Shown: positions 33,863 through 45,147, counted from the first letter of the stretch. The stretch is DNA of 64,000 bases from Bradyrhizobium sp. CCGB01 (GCF_024199795.1 NZ_JANADK010000001.1:6200001-6264000); one strand, 5' to 3'. The notes: generated from the sequence alone by a model not told the origin. Numbers and translations: made by a program.

Positions 33863-35178
33863 GTGACAGCTCCCTCGACCAACACGGCCAAACCTGCAAC
33901 GGGCATCCCCGCTCTCCTGAAGACGGCCTTCATCAACGCCCTGATCGCGCTGGTGCTGTTCTCGCTGATGGTCGGCATCCGCACCGAAGCGGGTTCCGAC
34001 GGCCAGCTCACCTATTGGACGCGCTTCGGCGAGGTCGCCTCCCTCGTGGCCGCCGTGTTCGGCGGCTCGATCGTGATCGAGCTGCTCAGGCAATGGATCG
34101 GCCCGACCGGCGCAGAGAAGCTGGTGCCGCCGGCGGTGCAGAGCGGAATATCGTTCGTCGGCCGCTACCTCGCACCCGCGCTCCTGATCTTCACGCTGCT
34201 GGTGCCGGTCATCTTCTATGACCAGCGCTACATCCTGGATCTCGCGATCCTCGTGCTCACCTACGTGATGCTGGGCTGGGGCCTCAACGTCGTGGTCGGG
34301 CTCGCCGGCCTGCTCGACCTCGGCTACGTCGCCTTTTATGCGGTGGGTGCTTATTCCTACGCGCTGCTTGCGACCAATTTCGGCTGGTCGTTCTGGGTCT
34401 GCCTGCCGCTTGCCGGCATCCTCGCCGCGTTCTGGGGCGTGCTGCTCGGCTTCCCCGTGCTGCGCTTGCGCGGCGACTATCTCGCCATCGTGACGCTCGC
34501 CTTCGGCGAGATCATCCGCCTCGTCATCATCAACTGGCAGGAACTCACCGGCGGGCCCAACGGGGTTTCCAGCATTCCGCGCCCCTCCTTCTTCGGCATC
34601 CCGCTCGACAACAGCGACAACGGGCTCGCGGCAAAACTCGGCATCGAATATTCGCCGACCCACCGCATCGTCTTCCTGTTCTACCTGATCCTGGCGCTCG
34701 CGCTGCTCACCAACTGGGTGACGATCCGGCTGCGTCGCCTGCCGATCGGCCGCGCATGGGAAGCCCTGCGCGAGGACGAGGTCGCCTGCCGCGCGCTCGG
34801 CATCAACACCACGACCACCAAGCTCACGGCGTTCGCGACCGGCGCCATGTTCGGCGGCTTCGCCGGCGCGTTCTTCGCAACGCGCCAGGGCTTCATCAGC
34901 CCGGAATCCTTCACCTTCCAGGAATCGGCGCTGGTGCTAGCAATCGTCGTGCTCGGCGGCATGGGCTCGCAGCTCGGCGTCGCGCTCGCCGCGCTGGCCA
35001 TGATCGGCGGCTTCGAGCTGTTCCGCAGCCTCGAGACCTACCGCATGCTGGTGTTCGGCATGGCCATGGTGCTGATCATGATCTGGCGGCCGCGCGGCCT
35101 GATCGGCCATCGCGCACCGACCGTGTATCTGACCAAGGCGCAGGCGATCTCCTCCGACCTCGTCAAGGAAGGGCACGG

Positions 35179-35182
<4 letters not shown>
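33863..35182 (+). CDS. livM: Branched-chain amino-acid ABC transporter permease LivM
   Basis: 439 residues. An N-terminal DUF3382-like extension (~100 residues with two helices) precedes the LivM core (VLTYVMLGWGLNVVVGLAGLLDLG, PVLRLRGDYLAIVTLAFGE, GPNGVSSIPRP, GRAWEALREDEVACRALG). Start GTG at 33863. Length fits the long E. coli-type LivM. Its stop overlaps livG by 4 bases. Confidence 0.93.
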
Positions 35183-36020
<838 letters not shown>

Positions 36021-36024
<4 letters not shown>

Positions 36025-36761
36025 CGTCGCCAGCTCCCCTGCTCGCGATCCGCGGGCTGCGCGCCGCCTATGGCAAGATCGAGGCGCTGAAAGGCGTCGA
36101 CGTCGAGATCAATGCCGGTGAGATCGTCGCCCTGATCGGCGCCAACGGCGCCGGCAAGTCGACGCTGATGATGACGATCTTCGGCAAGCCGCGCGCCCGC
36201 TCCGGCCAGATCCTGTACGAAGGCCGCGACATCACCGACGTTCCGACCCATGAGATCGCGCATCTGCGAATCGCGCAATCGCCGGAAGGCCGCCGCATCT
36301 TCCCGCGCATGAGCGTGGCGGAAAACCTCCAGATGGGGGCGGACGCCACCGAATGCACGGACGCGGAACGCGAGGCCACGCTGCAACGCGTGTTCACGCT
36401 GTTTCCGCGCCTGAAGGAGCGCTACGCCCAGCGCGGCGGAACGCTGTCCGGCGGCGAGCAGCAGATGCTGGCAATCGGCCGCGCCCTGATGAGCCGTCCC
36501 CGCCTGCTTCTGCTCGACGAGCCCTCTCTCGGCCTGGCGCCTTTGATCGCCCGCCAGATCTTCGATGCGATCCGCACCCTCAACCGGCAGGACGGCCTGA
36601 CCGTGCTGATCGTCGAGCAGAACGCCAACCATGCGCTGAAGCTCGCCCATCGCGGCTACGTCATGGTCAACGGCCTGATCACGCTGGCCGGGACCGGCGC
36701 CGAGTTGTTGCAGCGCCCCGAGATTCGCGCCGCCTACCTGGAAGGCGGCCGGCACGGCTGA
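36021..36761 (+). CDS. livF: Branched-chain amino-acid ABC transporter ATPase LivF
   Basis: 246 residues. Walker A GANGAGKSTLMMTIFG, signature LSGGEQQMLAIGRAL, Walker B LLLLDEPSLGLAP, H-loop-region VLIVEQNANHAL. Start GTG at 36021 overlaps the livG stop (GTGA). The characteristic PEGRRIFPRMSVAENLQMG of LivF is seen. Confidence 0.94.
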
Positions 36762-36934
36762 GGCTGCCCAGAGCGGCACCCGGTGCGGAGCACGTGCGGC
36801 CGAATGTGGCGAGATATCTCCGCCAGTGCCCGTATTTTGCCGGTGACTTCTCCCAGGATTCATTCAAGAATGGCGCCGGTTTGAACCGGGGCGAACCCGG
36901 CAACTTCCACAGGCGACCACCCGCGAGGTATCTC

Positions 36935-38053
36935 ATGAAATCACTGAAGCTCATCGGTCTGGCATTCGGCGCGTCGCTCGCGCTGTCGAGCGCGGCGTTC
37001 GCGCAGGATGTCACCGTCGCAGTCGCAGGCCCGATGACCGGCGGCGAGTCCGCCTTCGGCCGCCAGATGAAGAACGGCGCCGAGATGGCCGTGGCTGACA
37101 TCAACGCCGCCGGCGGCGTCAACGGCAAGAAGCTCGCGCTCACCGTCGAGGACGACGCCTGCGACCCGAAACAGGCACGCTCGATCGCCGAGAAGATCGC
37201 CGGCGCGAAAATCCCGTTCGTCGCCGGGCACTATTGCTCGTCGTCGTCGATCCCCGCCTCCGAAGCGTATGCCGACGGCAACGTACTCCAGATCACGCCG
37301 GCCTCCACCAACCCGAAGTTCACCGATAGCGGGCTGTGGAACGTGGCGCGCGTCTGCGGCCGCGACGACCAGCAGGGCCTGGTTGCCGCGCAGTACATCG
37401 CCAAGAACTACAAGGGCAAGAACATCGCCATCCTCAACGACAAGACCACCTACGGCAAGGGTCTCGCCGATGAGACCAAGAAGGCGCTCAACAAGGCCGG
37501 CATCACCGAGAAGATGTACGAGTCCTACAACAAGGGCGACAAGGACTTCAACGCGATCGTCTCGCGCCTGAAGCGCGACAACATCGACCTCGTCTATGTC
37601 GGCGGCTACCATCAGGAGAGCGGCCTGATCCTGCGCCAGATGCGTGACCAGGGCCTCAAGACGATCCTGATGGCCGGCGATGCGCTCGCCGACAAGGAGT
37701 ACGCCTCCATCACCGGCCCGGCCGGCGAAGGCACGCTGTTCACCTTCGGCCCCGATCCGCGCAACAAGCCGACCGCGAAGAAGATCGTCGACGCCTTCAA
37801 GGCCAAGAACATCGACCCCGAGGGCTATACGCTCTACACCTACGCGGCGATGCAGGTCTGGTCGCAGGCGGCGAAGAAGGCCAACACCACTGACGCCAAG
37901 AAGGTCATGGCGGCGATCAAGGCCGGCAAGTGGGACACCGTGATCGGCCCGATCGAGTATGACGCCAAGGGCGACATCAAGCAGCTCGACTATGTCGTCT
38001 ACAAGTGGGACGCCAAGGGCGGCTACGCCGAGATCAAGGGCAACGGCACCTGA
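36935..38053 (+). CDS. livK: Branched-chain amino-acid ABC transporter substrate-binding protein
   Basis: 372 residues. Signal peptide ending SSAAFAQ, then a type I periplasmic-binding fold with AVAGPMTGGESAFGRQMKNG at the start, ITPASTNPKF, NDKTTYGKGLADE, DKDFNAIVSRLK and a conserved disulfide pair region (DDACDPKQ and ARVCGRDD). It lies 173 bases after livF with its own ribosome-binding site (GAGG) and is followed by a terminator; the spacer may hold a separate promoter giving higher expression, as is usual for the binding protein. Confidence 0.93.
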   Translation: MKSLKLIGLAFGASLALSSAAFAQDVTVAVAGPMTGGESAFGRQMKNGAEMAVADINAAGGVNGKKLALTVEDDACDPKQARSIAEKIAGAKIPFVAGHYCSSSSIPASEAYADGNVLQITPASTNPKFTDSGLWNVARVCGRDDQQGLVAAQYIAKNYKGKNIAILNDKTTYGKGLADETKKALNKAGITEKMYESYNKGDKDFNAIVSRLKRDNIDLVYVGGYHQESGLILRQMRDQGLKTILMAGDALADKEYASITGPAGEGTLFTFGPDPRNKPTAKKIVDAFKAKNIDPEGYTLYTYAAMQVWSQAAKKANTTDAKKVMAAIKAGKWDTVIGPIEYDAKGDIKQLDYVVYKWDAKGGYAEIKGNGT

Positions 38054-38080
38054 GACAGGATGCCTGACCTTTTCGATCCC

Positions 38081-38110
38081 AACGCCCCGGTTCGCCGGGG
38101 CGTTTTCTTT
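38081..38110 (+). terminator. Rho-independent terminator of the liv operon
   Basis: 10-bp stem AACGCCCCGG-TTCG-CCGGGGCGTT (38081-38104) with a UUCG tetraloop, followed by TTCTTTT. It lies 28 bases after the livK stop and faces the convergent response-regulator gene. Confidence 0.92.
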
Positions 38111-38120
38111 TGCCGTACGG

Positions 38121-38507
38121 TCAGACCGCTGCAGAGAGCTCGCCGCCCGCCGCAGCCTGGGCCTTCCGGAGTGCTTGCAGGAGATCGTTCGGCCGAAACG
38201 GCTTTTGCAAACATACCACGTCGGCAAGACCAGGCGCCTCGCCCATGAAATCCAGCGCGGTCATTCCGGAGACCGCGACGATCGGAAACCCGGGAACTCG
38301 CTCACGGATGGCCACCATGACGTCGACGCCGCTGGTATCGGCCAGGAAAATGTCGACAATCGCAGCATCGAAGGCGTCCTCGCTGAAGGCCTTCAGGCCC
38401 GCTGCGCCGCTATCGGCCTCGACCACGTCGAACCGGTTGACCCGAAGCACGATCGCGACCATGGCGCGGACGTCCTTCTGGTCGTCGACAATGAGGACAC
38501 GGGGCAT
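38121..38507 (-). CDS. Single-domain response regulator
   Basis: 128 residues, only a receiver domain. Acidic pair in VLIVDDQKDV, phospho-acceptor aspartate in DAAIVDIFLAD, switch serine in VAVSGM, and lysine in LQKPFRPND. Start ATG at 38507 has GGAG before it. No output domain, so it works by protein contact or phosphotransfer. It is divergent from the hybrid histidine kinase at 38776, which suggests a shared phosphorelay. Confidence 0.88.
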   Translation of the reverse strand: MPRVLIVDDQKDVRAMVAIVLRVNRFDVVEADSGAAGLKAFSEDAFDAAIVDIFLADTSGVDVMVAIRERVPGFPIVAVSGMTALDFMGEAPGLADVVCLQKPFRPNDLLQALRKAQAAAGGELSAAV

Positions 38508-38752
38508 AGGGAACAACTCCCGGATTCATATCATTATTTGGTTCAATTCACCGCAAAGGGACGGCAAGGCAGTATGAGTCGATCCTAGTAAAGCACCTCT
38601 TACCAGTTACCCGTTCCGAGTCCCCCTCCAAGTTAAGTAAGCTGTAACCCTCGGTTGAGTCGCACCCGCTTTCTGTCAGGATGCGCGCCCGGAGCGCGCT
38701 ACCATGAAGGTAACGGCTTCCCGGCCGGAAGGGATTGACGTAGGAGGTCATC

Positions 38753-38782
38753 ATGCCGGCTTACGAGAGATCGACGTGCTAG
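38753..38782 (+). CDS. 9-codon upstream ORF before the hybrid kinase
   Basis: ATG at 38753 has the best ribosome-binding site of the region (AGGAGGTCATC) and encodes MPAYERSTC before a TAG at 38780-38782. It ends 4 bases into the kinase frame at GTG 38776, so ribosomes ending here could restart on the kinase gene. It could be a leader peptide for translational coupling, or a sign of a frame change in the kinase N-terminus. Confidence 0.35.
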   Translation: MPAYERSTC

Positions 38783-41556
38783 CGCCCAACGACCGAAGCA
38801 CATTCCTGTCGACCTTGCCGGCTACGCGGAGCGATCGCACCGCGGCATTGGCAATCGTCGGCGTCAGCGCGATCCTGTTCGCGCTGGCGGTACCCTTTGC
38901 AGGAATGCCGCTCGTACAGGTGCCGGCCTTCGTGGCGAGCTACCAGTCGGCGCTCGCGGTCAGCGACATCATCACCGCCGTTCTGCTGCTGTCGCAGTTC
39001 GCCGTACTGCGCAGCCGCGGGCTGCTGCTGCTGGCGACCGGCTATCTGTTCACCGCGGCCGCCGCGGTGACCCATGCCCTCACCTTCCCCGGACTGTTCG
39101 CCCCGGCCGGATTGTTCGGTGCAGGCCCGCAGACCACCGTCTGGCTCTACATGATCTGGCACGGCGGTTTCCCGCTGTTCGTGCTGTCCTATGCCTGGCT
39201 GAAGGACGGCAATGGCGGCGGCAGAATTGAAGGCTCGACAGCTTCCGCGATAGCACTCTCCGTCGCCGGCGTGATCGTCGCGATGACCGTCTTCGCCTGG
39301 CTGGTGACTGCGCAGCACGGCCTGCTGCCGGTGCTGCTCAAGGACGGCCACTACACCACCACCATGATCGGCGTGGTGTCGTTCGTGTGGTCCCTGAGCT
39401 TCGCCGCGCTGGTCACGCTGTGGTTTCGCAAGCCGCACACGGTGATCGACGTCTGGCTGATGGTCACGATGTGCGCCTGGCTGTTCGACATTGCGCTGTC
39501 GGCGATCGTCAACGTCGCCCGTTTCGACCTCGGGTTCTATGCCGGCCGGCTCTACGGCCTCGGCGCGTCGAGCTTCGTGCTCGCGGTGCTGCTCATCGAG
39601 AACGTGCGCCTTCAGGCCAATACGGCAGGCATGGTCGGTGCGCTACAGCGGCAGTCGAGCTCGGAGCGGAACTATTATGCCGAGCGCGAGCGGCTGTTCA
39701 GCGCCGTCGTCGAATCCTCCAACGACGCCATCATCACCAAGTCGCTCGATGGCACCATCACGTCCTGGAACAACGCGGCCGAGCGCGTCTTCGGCTACTC
39801 CGCCAACGAGGCGATCGGCCGCCAGGTCGACATCATCATGCCCGAGGGGCAGCGCGAGGAAGTCGCCGAAATGCTGGCCCGCACCCGCAACGGCGAGGTC
39901 ATCGACCAGCACGAGACCGTGCGGCTGCACAAGAGCGGCCAGCCGATCGACGTCTTGCTGAGCCAAGTCCCGCTGCGATCGACCGACGGCAAGATCATCG
40001 GCGCCTCCAAGGTCGCCCGCGACATCACCGAGCGGAAGCGGGCGGAATCCGCCCTCAACCGCGAGATCGAGGAGCGCCAGCGCATCTTCGAGACCTCGCA
40101 GGACCTGATCCTCGTCACGGACGGTTACGGCAATTTCATCCAGATCAGCCCCAGCGTGAAGGACATCCTCGGGTTCAAGCCGGAGGACATGATCGGGCAC
40201 AGCGCCATCGAGTTCATTCACCCCGATGACCTCGACAAGACGCGGGGCGAGATGCGCGCGGCGCGGCGTGGCGCGGTCAAGCGCAGCTTCGAGGCGCGCT
40301 ACTACCATTACGACGGTCACGAGGTGACGCTGAACTGGATGGGCACCTGGTCGGAGCCGGTGAAGCGCCATTTCTTCATCGGCCGCGACCTCACCGAGAA
40401 GCAAGCCGCAGAAGCCCAGCTCAGGCAGGTCCAGAAGATGGACTCCATCGGCCAGCTGACCGGCGGCGTCGCCCACGATTTCAACAACGTGCTGACCGTC
40501 ATCACCGGCACGATCGGCATCCTCGCTGATGCGGTGGCCGACCGTCCCGAGCTCGCCGCCATCACCAAGCTGATCGACGACGCCGCCGAGCGCGGCGCGC
40601 AACTGACAAAGCACCTGCTCGCCTTTGCCCGCAAGCAGCCGCTCCAGCCGCGCGAGATCGACGTCAATGCGCTGGCGCTCGAGGCCGCCAAGCTGCTGCA
40701 CCCGACCCTCGGCGAGCAGATCACCATCATGCCGCAGCTCACCGAGGATGCCTGGCCGGCGCTGGTCGACCCGGGCCAGCTCTCCACCGCGATCCTCAAT
40801 CTCGCGCTCAACGCGCGCGACGCCATGCCGGACGGCGGCACCCTGGTGCTGGAGACCCGCAACATCTTCCTCGACGACGGCTATGCCAGCATGAATCCCG
40901 ACGTCGTCGCCGGCAGCTATGTGATGATCGCGGTCAGCGACACTGGCACCGGCATTCCGCCGGACCTGGTCGAGCGGGTGTTTGACCCGTTCTTCACCAC
41001 CAAGGAGGTCGGCAAGGGCACCGGCCTCGGGCTCAGCATGGTGTTCGGCTTCGTCAAGCAGTCCGGCGGCCACATCAAGATCTACAGCGAGGAAGGTCAC
41101 GGCACGAGCGTGAAGATCTACCTGCCGCGCTCGAGCGGCGCGCAGGAGGCCGAGTTCGAGGCGCTCCAGAACGTGCCCATCACCGGCGGCGACGAGAAAA
41201 TCCTGATCGTCGAGGACGACGCGCTGGTGCGGCAATACGTCGTGACCCAGATCAAGAGCCTCGGTTATGCCGCGCTCGAGGCCGCCAACGCGGCCGAAGC
41301 CCTCACCATCATCGATGCCGACAAGGGGATCGACCTGCTCTTCACCGACATCATCATGCCGGGCCACATGAACGGCCGCCAGCTCGCGGACGAGGCGGCG
41401 CGACGGCGTCCCGACCTGAAGACGCTGTTCACATCGGGCTACACCGAGAACGCCATCGTCCATCACGGCCGGCTCGATTCCGGCGTGCTGCTGCTGGCCA
41501 AGCCCTACCGCAAATCCGAGCTTGCCAAGATGCTCAGGACCGCGCTGGCGAGTTGA
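38776..41556 (+). CDS. Hybrid histidine kinase with MASE4-like sensor and two PAS domains
   Basis: 926 residues from GTG 38776 (the frame is open from ATG 38704, but that start has no ribosome-binding site). An eight-helix integral-membrane sensor of MASE4 type (~20-275), two PAS domains (~305-425 and ~435-550), HisKA with phospho-histidine at ~567 (GVAHDFNNVL), HATPase (NLALNARDAM, DTGTGIPPD, GTGLGLSMV) and a C-terminal receiver (~807-925) with aspartate at ~858 (LLFTDIIMPGH). Signals probably flow from membrane state to the receiver, then to another regulator such as the divergent single-domain protein (inference). Confidence 0.88.
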   Translation: MLAPNDRSTFLSTLPATRSDRTAALAIVGVSAILFALAVPFAGMPLVQVPAFVASYQSALAVSDIITAVLLLSQFAVLRSRGLLLLATGYLFTAAAAVTHALTFPGLFAPAGLFGAGPQTTVWLYMIWHGGFPLFVLSYAWLKDGNGGGRIEGSTASAIALSVAGVIVAMTVFAWLVTAQHGLLPVLLKDGHYTTTMIGVVSFVWSLSFAALVTLWFRKPHTVIDVWLMVTMCAWLFDIALSAIVNVARFDLGFYAGRLYGLGASSFVLAVLLIENVRLQANTAGMVGALQRQSSSERNYYAERERLFSAVVESSNDAIITKSLDGTITSWNNAAERVFGYSANEAIGRQVDIIMPEGQREEVAEMLARTRNGEVIDQHETVRLHKSGQPIDVLLSQVPLRSTDGKIIGASKVARDITERKRAESALNREIEERQRIFETSQDLILVTDGYGNFIQISPSVKDILGFKPEDMIGHSAIEFIHPDDLDKTRGEMRAARRGAVKRSFEARYYHYDGHEVTLNWMGTWSEPVKRHFFIGRDLTEKQAAEAQLRQVQKMDSIGQLTGGVAHDFNNVLTVITGTIGILADAVADRPELAAITKLIDDAAERGAQLTKHLLAFARKQPLQPREIDVNALALEAAKLLHPTLGEQITIMPQLTEDAWPALVDPGQLSTAILNLALNARDAMPDGGTLVLETRNIFLDDGYASMNPDVVAGSYVMIAVSDTGTGIPPDLVERVFDPFFTTKEVGKGTGLGLSMVFGFVKQSGGHIKIYSEEGHGTSVKIYLPRSSGAQEAEFEALQNVPITGGDEKILIVEDDALVRQYVVTQIKSLGYAALEAANAAEALTIIDADKGIDLLFTDIIMPGHMNGRQLADEAARRRPDLKTLFTSGYTENAIVHHGRLDSGVLLLAKPYRKSELAKMLRTALAS

Positions 41557-41583
41557 GCCTGCTGCAGCAGTGCGCTATCGCTG

Positions 41584-42609
41584 ATGCCTGAAGCGCATGG
41601 AGTGCCGGCCTTGAAAAATCTGCTCACCGATATCGCCGGCGTCCGCGTCGGCCATGCCGAAGATGCCAAAGTTGCCTCCGGCGCGACTGCGATCATCTTC
41701 GATGCCCCCGCGGTCGCGGCGATCGACGTTCGCGGCGGCGGGCCCGGCACGCGCGAGGACGCGCTGCTCGATCTCGCCAACACCGTCGAGCGCGTCGACG
41801 CGATCGCGCTGTCGGGCGGCTCCGCCTTTGGCCTCGATACCGGCGGCGGCGTGCAGGCCTGGCTCGCCGAGCAGGGCCGCGGCCACCGGGTTCGCGAAGC
41901 GCTGATCCCGATCGTGCCGGGCGCAATCCTGTTCGATCTCCTCAACGGCGGTGACAAGGCCTGGGGACGCTTCTCGCCCTATCGTGACCTCGGCTACGCA
42001 GCGGCGGCCGCCGCCGGCGCCGACTTCGCGCTCGGCAGCGCCGGCGCCGGCCTCGGTGCCACCACTGCGACGTTCAAGGGCGGGCTCGGCTCGGCCTCGG
42101 CGGTGACACCTGATGGCGTCAAGGTCGCAGCGATCGTCGCCGTCAACGCGGTGGGCACCGTCACGGTCGGTAACGGGCCGTGGTTCTGGGCGGCGCCGTT
42201 CGAGGTAGCAGGCGAATTCGGCGGACGCGGCCTGCCCGACAAGTTCACCGACGACATGCTCCGCATGCGCATCAAGGGCGGTCCCGCTGCGAGCGCGCGC
42301 GAAAATACCACCATCGGCGCCGTCGTCACCGACGCGGTGCTGACCAAGCCCCAGGCCAAGCGGCTTGCGATGATCGCGCACACCGGCTTTGCCCGCGCCA
42401 TCTACCCGGTGCATGCCCCGACCGACGGCGACGTGCTGTTCGCGGCCGCGACCGGCGAGAAGCCGATCGAGCCGTTGGTCGGCCTCACCGAGCTCGGCAC
42501 GGTCGCCGCCAACGTGGTCGCGCGCGCGGTCGCACGCGGCATCTACAGCGCGACAGCCCTGCCGTTCCCCGGCGCGCTGCCGGCGTGGAAGGACCGGTTT
42601 GGCGGGTAA
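41584..42609 (+). CDS. P1 family peptidase (DmpA-like)
   Basis: 341 residues of the self-processing DmpA/BapA N-terminal-nucleophile family: ITDIAGVRVGHA-like start (LLTDIAGVRVGHA), IDVRGGGPGTRE, ALSGGSAFGLD, and the autocleavage region ASARENTTIGAVVTD with the nucleophilic threonine. It cleaves N-terminal amino acids or beta-peptides. It begins 27 bases after the hybrid kinase stop, so it may share the transcript. Confidence 0.88.
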   Translation: MPEAHGVPALKNLLTDIAGVRVGHAEDAKVASGATAIIFDAPAVAAIDVRGGGPGTREDALLDLANTVERVDAIALSGGSAFGLDTGGGVQAWLAEQGRGHRVREALIPIVPGAILFDLLNGGDKAWGRFSPYRDLGYAAAAAAGADFALGSAGAGLGATTATFKGGLGSASAVTPDGVKVAAIVAVNAVGTVTVGNGPWFWAAPFEVAGEFGGRGLPDKFTDDMLRMRIKGGPAASARENTTIGAVVTDAVLTKPQAKRLAMIAHTGFARAIYPVHAPTDGDVLFAAATGEKPIEPLVGLTELGTVAANVVARAVARGIYSATALPFPGALPAWKDRFGG

Positions 42610-42639
42610 GGGGCATTCGCCTCCTGCCACGCAACGCGC

Positions 42640-42745
42640 GTCATGGCCCGGCGAAGACCGGGCGATCCAGTATTCCAGAGACGGGCGTGATGGAACCGAG
42701 AGGGCGCGGCGTACTGGATGCCCCGGTCAAGCCGGGGCATGACAG
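42640..42745. repeat. Palindromic repeat (GTCATGGCCCGG family)
   Basis: CGTCATGGCCCGGCGAAGACCG at the left and CCCCGGTCAAGCCGGGGCATGAC at the right, with inner GATCCAGTA / TACTGGATG pairs. Lies between the convergent P1 peptidase and EF-hand genes. Confidence 0.8.
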
Positions 42746-42773
42746 CTTGATGTGCGGAGAGAGGGCTTCTCGC

Positions 42774-43550
42774 TCAAACGCTCATCGACATGGACGAGCC
42801 GGCTGCCGTTGAGGCGCCCTGCCCCTGCCCGCCTTGCTGCTGCATGAACTGCGCGAACAGATCGTAGGCCGAATTACGGGAAGAAGCGCCGGGGACCGTC
42901 GTCGACATCTTGAAGCCGTCGGCATAGGTGACGGTGGTGGTGGTCGAGCCGTCGGCCGCGGTCGTCGTGGTCGAGGTCGATCCGCCGCCGGACTTCGACG
43001 AGGAATCCGATCCATCGCCGGAGTCGCCCGCGCCTTGCGCGTGGTGACCGTGATGGCCGCTCTTCAGCGCCTTCGACATCTCGTCCAGGCTCACGCTGCC
43101 GTCCGAATTCGAATCCATCTTCGAGAAGACGTCGTCGGCCTGCGCGAGGTTGGTGCCGCCGGCGCCGAGCGCGTTCTCGAATTCGGACTTGGTGATGCTG
43201 CCGTCGCCGTCCGCGTCGATCTGCGAGAACAGGTCCTTGAGCGCCGCGTCACGGCTCGTCGACGTCGATGAGGTCGAGCTCGTCGAGGTCGTTGCACTGC
43301 TCGTGCTGTCCGTCGACTGGCTTTGCGCCGCGAACAGCGCGTTCATCGTCTCCGGCGAGATCTGCGGATATTTGCCTGCATTGACCGACGAGGTCGCGCC
43401 GCTGGTCGTGCTGCTGCCGCTGTCGATCGCGAACGGATTGGTCGCGCCTTGCGAAGATCCCGTCTTCTGGGTCGACGAGGACGACTTCGAGTTCGTCAGC
43501 GACTGGATCGCGTCGAGCGCACTCGATACGGCGCCAAGGGCAAACAACAT
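42774..43550 (-). CDS. EF-hand domain protein, Ser/Thr-rich
   Basis: 258 residues. Start ATG at 43550 has GGAG 7 bases before. Two EF-hand calcium loops: [13 protein letters not shown] and [13 protein letters not shown], about 30 residues apart, in the middle of the protein. The rest is low complexity (Ser/Thr runs before, Gly/Ser/Thr runs and QQQGGQGQG after). No classical signal peptide; the Leu/Ala N-terminus is weakly hydrophobic. Proteins of this kind are frequent in Bradyrhizobium. Probably a calcium-responsive or exported structural protein (inference). Confidence 0.82.
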   Translation of the reverse strand: MLFALGAVSSALDAIQSLTNSKSSSSTQKTGSSQGATNPFAIDSGSSTTSGATSSVNAGKYPQISPETMNALFAAQSQSTDSTSSATTSTSSTSSTSTSRDAALKDLFSQIDADGDGSITKSEFENALGAGGTNLAQADDVFSKMDSNSDGSVSLDEMSKALKSGHHGHHAQGAGDSGDGSDSSSKSGGGSTSTTTTAADGSTTTTVTYADGFKMSTTVPGASSRNSAYDLFAQFMQQQGGQGQGASTAAGSSMSMSV

Positions 43551-43802
43551 TGCACAACTCCAACCGATGCGGCACGCCGCGACCAATGTTCTGGAGGTGA
43601 AGTCAGCAAGCGTCGTGCCAGCGTAAAAAGCTCAATGAAATCCGACTTCGCCGCGCTTGCCGCGGCGAGGGAACACCGGCAATTCATGCCGGTCGCGGCA
43701 GAAATTTCCGCCCACAGGAAGCACGCCACCCCTGCATTGCCCGGCGTGGAGGCCCATGTTAGGCGAGGTCCATCCTTCACGGCCGCCACGGGAAACCGCG
43801 CC

Positions 43803-44504
43803 ATGACCCAAGCCTTCGCCCCCCGCCCCCTGGCAATCGCGCCCTCGATCCTGGCCTCGGACTTCTCAAAGCTCGGCGAGGAGGTGCGCGCGGTGGACGC
43901 CGCCGGCGCCGACTGGATCCATCTCGACGTGATGGACGGGCACTTCGTGCCCAACATCTCCTACGGCCCCGACGTCATCAAGGCGATGCGCCCGCACACC
44001 AAGAAGATTTTCGACGCGCATCTGATGATCTCGCCCTGCGACCCCTATCTCGAGGCCTTCGCCAAGGCCGGCTGCGACCACATCACCGTGCATGCGGAGG
44101 CGGGTCCCCATCTGCACCGCTCGCTGCAGGCGATCCGCGCGCTCGGCAAGAAGGCCGGCGTCTCGCTCAACCCGGGCACGCCGATCAGCGTGCTCGAATA
44201 CGTTATCGACCTCGTCGACCTCGTGCTGGTGATGTCGGTCAATCCCGGCTTCGGCGGCCAGGCCTTCATCCCCTCCGCGATCTCCAAGATCCGCGACATC
44301 CGCGCGATGACGGCGGGCAGGCCGATCGACATCGAGGTCGATGGCGGCGTCGGCCCCGACGTCGCAGGCCCCCTCGCCGCAGCCGGCGCCAACGCCTTCG
44401 TCGCCGGCACCTCCGTGTTCAAGGGCGGCACGCAGGACGCCTACAAGACCAACATCGCCGCGATCCGCAACGCGGCGCTAGGGGCGCGCGGCGAGGCCAT
44501 CTGA
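43803..44504 (+). CDS. rpe: Ribulose-phosphate 3-epimerase
   Basis: 233 residues, TIM barrel. Signature [29 protein letters not shown] (metal-binding His/Asp), [19 protein letters not shown] and EVDGGVGP are intact. It interconverts D-ribulose 5-phosphate and D-xylulose 5-phosphate in the pentose phosphate and Calvin cycles. The frame is open far upstream, but ATG at 43803 is the family start. Confidence 0.95.
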   Translation: MTQAFAPRPLAIAPSILASDFSKLGEEVRAVDAAGADWIHLDVMDGHFVPNISYGPDVIKAMRPHTKKIFDAHLMISPCDPYLEAFAKAGCDHITVHAEAGPHLHRSLQAIRALGKKAGVSLNPGTPISVLEYVIDLVDLVLVMSVNPGFGGQAFIPSAISKIRDIRAMTAGRPIDIEVDGGVGPDVAGPLAAAGANAFVAGTSVFKGGTQDAYKTNIAAIRNAALGARGEAI

Positions 44505-44547
44505 CGGCCATTCGCGGTCCGAACCGGCCTTGTGGCCGCTGCGACCA

Positions 44548-45147
44548 ATGGCAATGGATGAAATCCGCGCCACTCCGTTTTCCGCAGGCTTGCGGCGCCT
44601 GCTCGCCGAGGCCTTGCAGGACGGCGAGCACGTGGTCTGGCAGGGCCGGCCCGACGGCGTCGCCCGGATGATGATGTGGCGATTTCTGTGGTGGATCGGA
44701 TTCCCCTGGCTGTTGCTGACCGTCGTCGCCGTCAGGAACGATTGGATCGACCAGGCGGCCCATCCTCTCGCGATGCTCGGAGTTGCGATGGTTGCAGCTC
44801 CGCTGGTGCTGCTGCTGCAAGACCTGCAGACGCTCTATCTGATCACCGATCGCCGCGCGCTGATCCTGCGAACGGCCTGGGGCAGACGGACGGTGAGCCA
44901 GACGCCGTTCGAGGCCATGGACGCAGTCCTTGAAATCCTCGACATCGGCCGTGGCGCCGGCCACCTCAACTTCGCGTCGGGGCGATCGACCCGTTCGCCC
45001 GATACCGACTACACCGGCCGCTACGGGTTTCGCTGTGTTCGAGACACTCCGCGCGTCCGGGATATTCTCGAAGGCGCGCGCACGGGAAAGATGCAGCACA
45101 CGCGAAAAACTGCGGCTCTTACGGTCGCAGCAGCGCGCAATTGCTAA
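44548..45147 (+). CDS. Membrane protein with bacterial PH-like domain, hypothetical
   Basis: 199 residues. Two membrane helices (MMMWRFLWWIGFPWLLLTVV and MLGVAMVAAPLVLLLQDL) after a short head with EHVVWQGRPDG, then a YITDRRALI-like strand (LYLITDRRALILRTAWG), the layout of DUF304/YdbS-type PH membrane proteins. Starts at 44548 or 44554 (MAMDE). Same strand as rpe, 43 bases after it. Function unknown. Confidence 0.65.
   Translation: MAMDEIRATPFSAGLRRLLAEALQDGEHVVWQGRPDGVARMMMWRFLWWIGFPWLLLTVVAVRNDWIDQAAHPLAMLGVAMVAAPLVLLLQDLQTLYLITDRRALILRTAWGRRTVSQTPFEAMDAVLEILDIGRGAGHLNFASGRSTRSPDTDYTGRYGFRCVRDTPRVRDILEGARTGKMQHTRKTAALTVAAARNC

Noticed and set aside
39643..41466. Minus-strand open frame (607 codons) under the hybrid histidine kinase
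   Set aside because: The plus strand has a complete set of PAS, HisKA, HATPase and receiver motifs in frame; the antisense frame has none.
42774..43550. EF-hand protein as an RTX-type secreted toxin
   Set aside because: There are no GGxGxDxUx nonapeptide repeats and no T1SS genes nearby; only two EF-hand loops.
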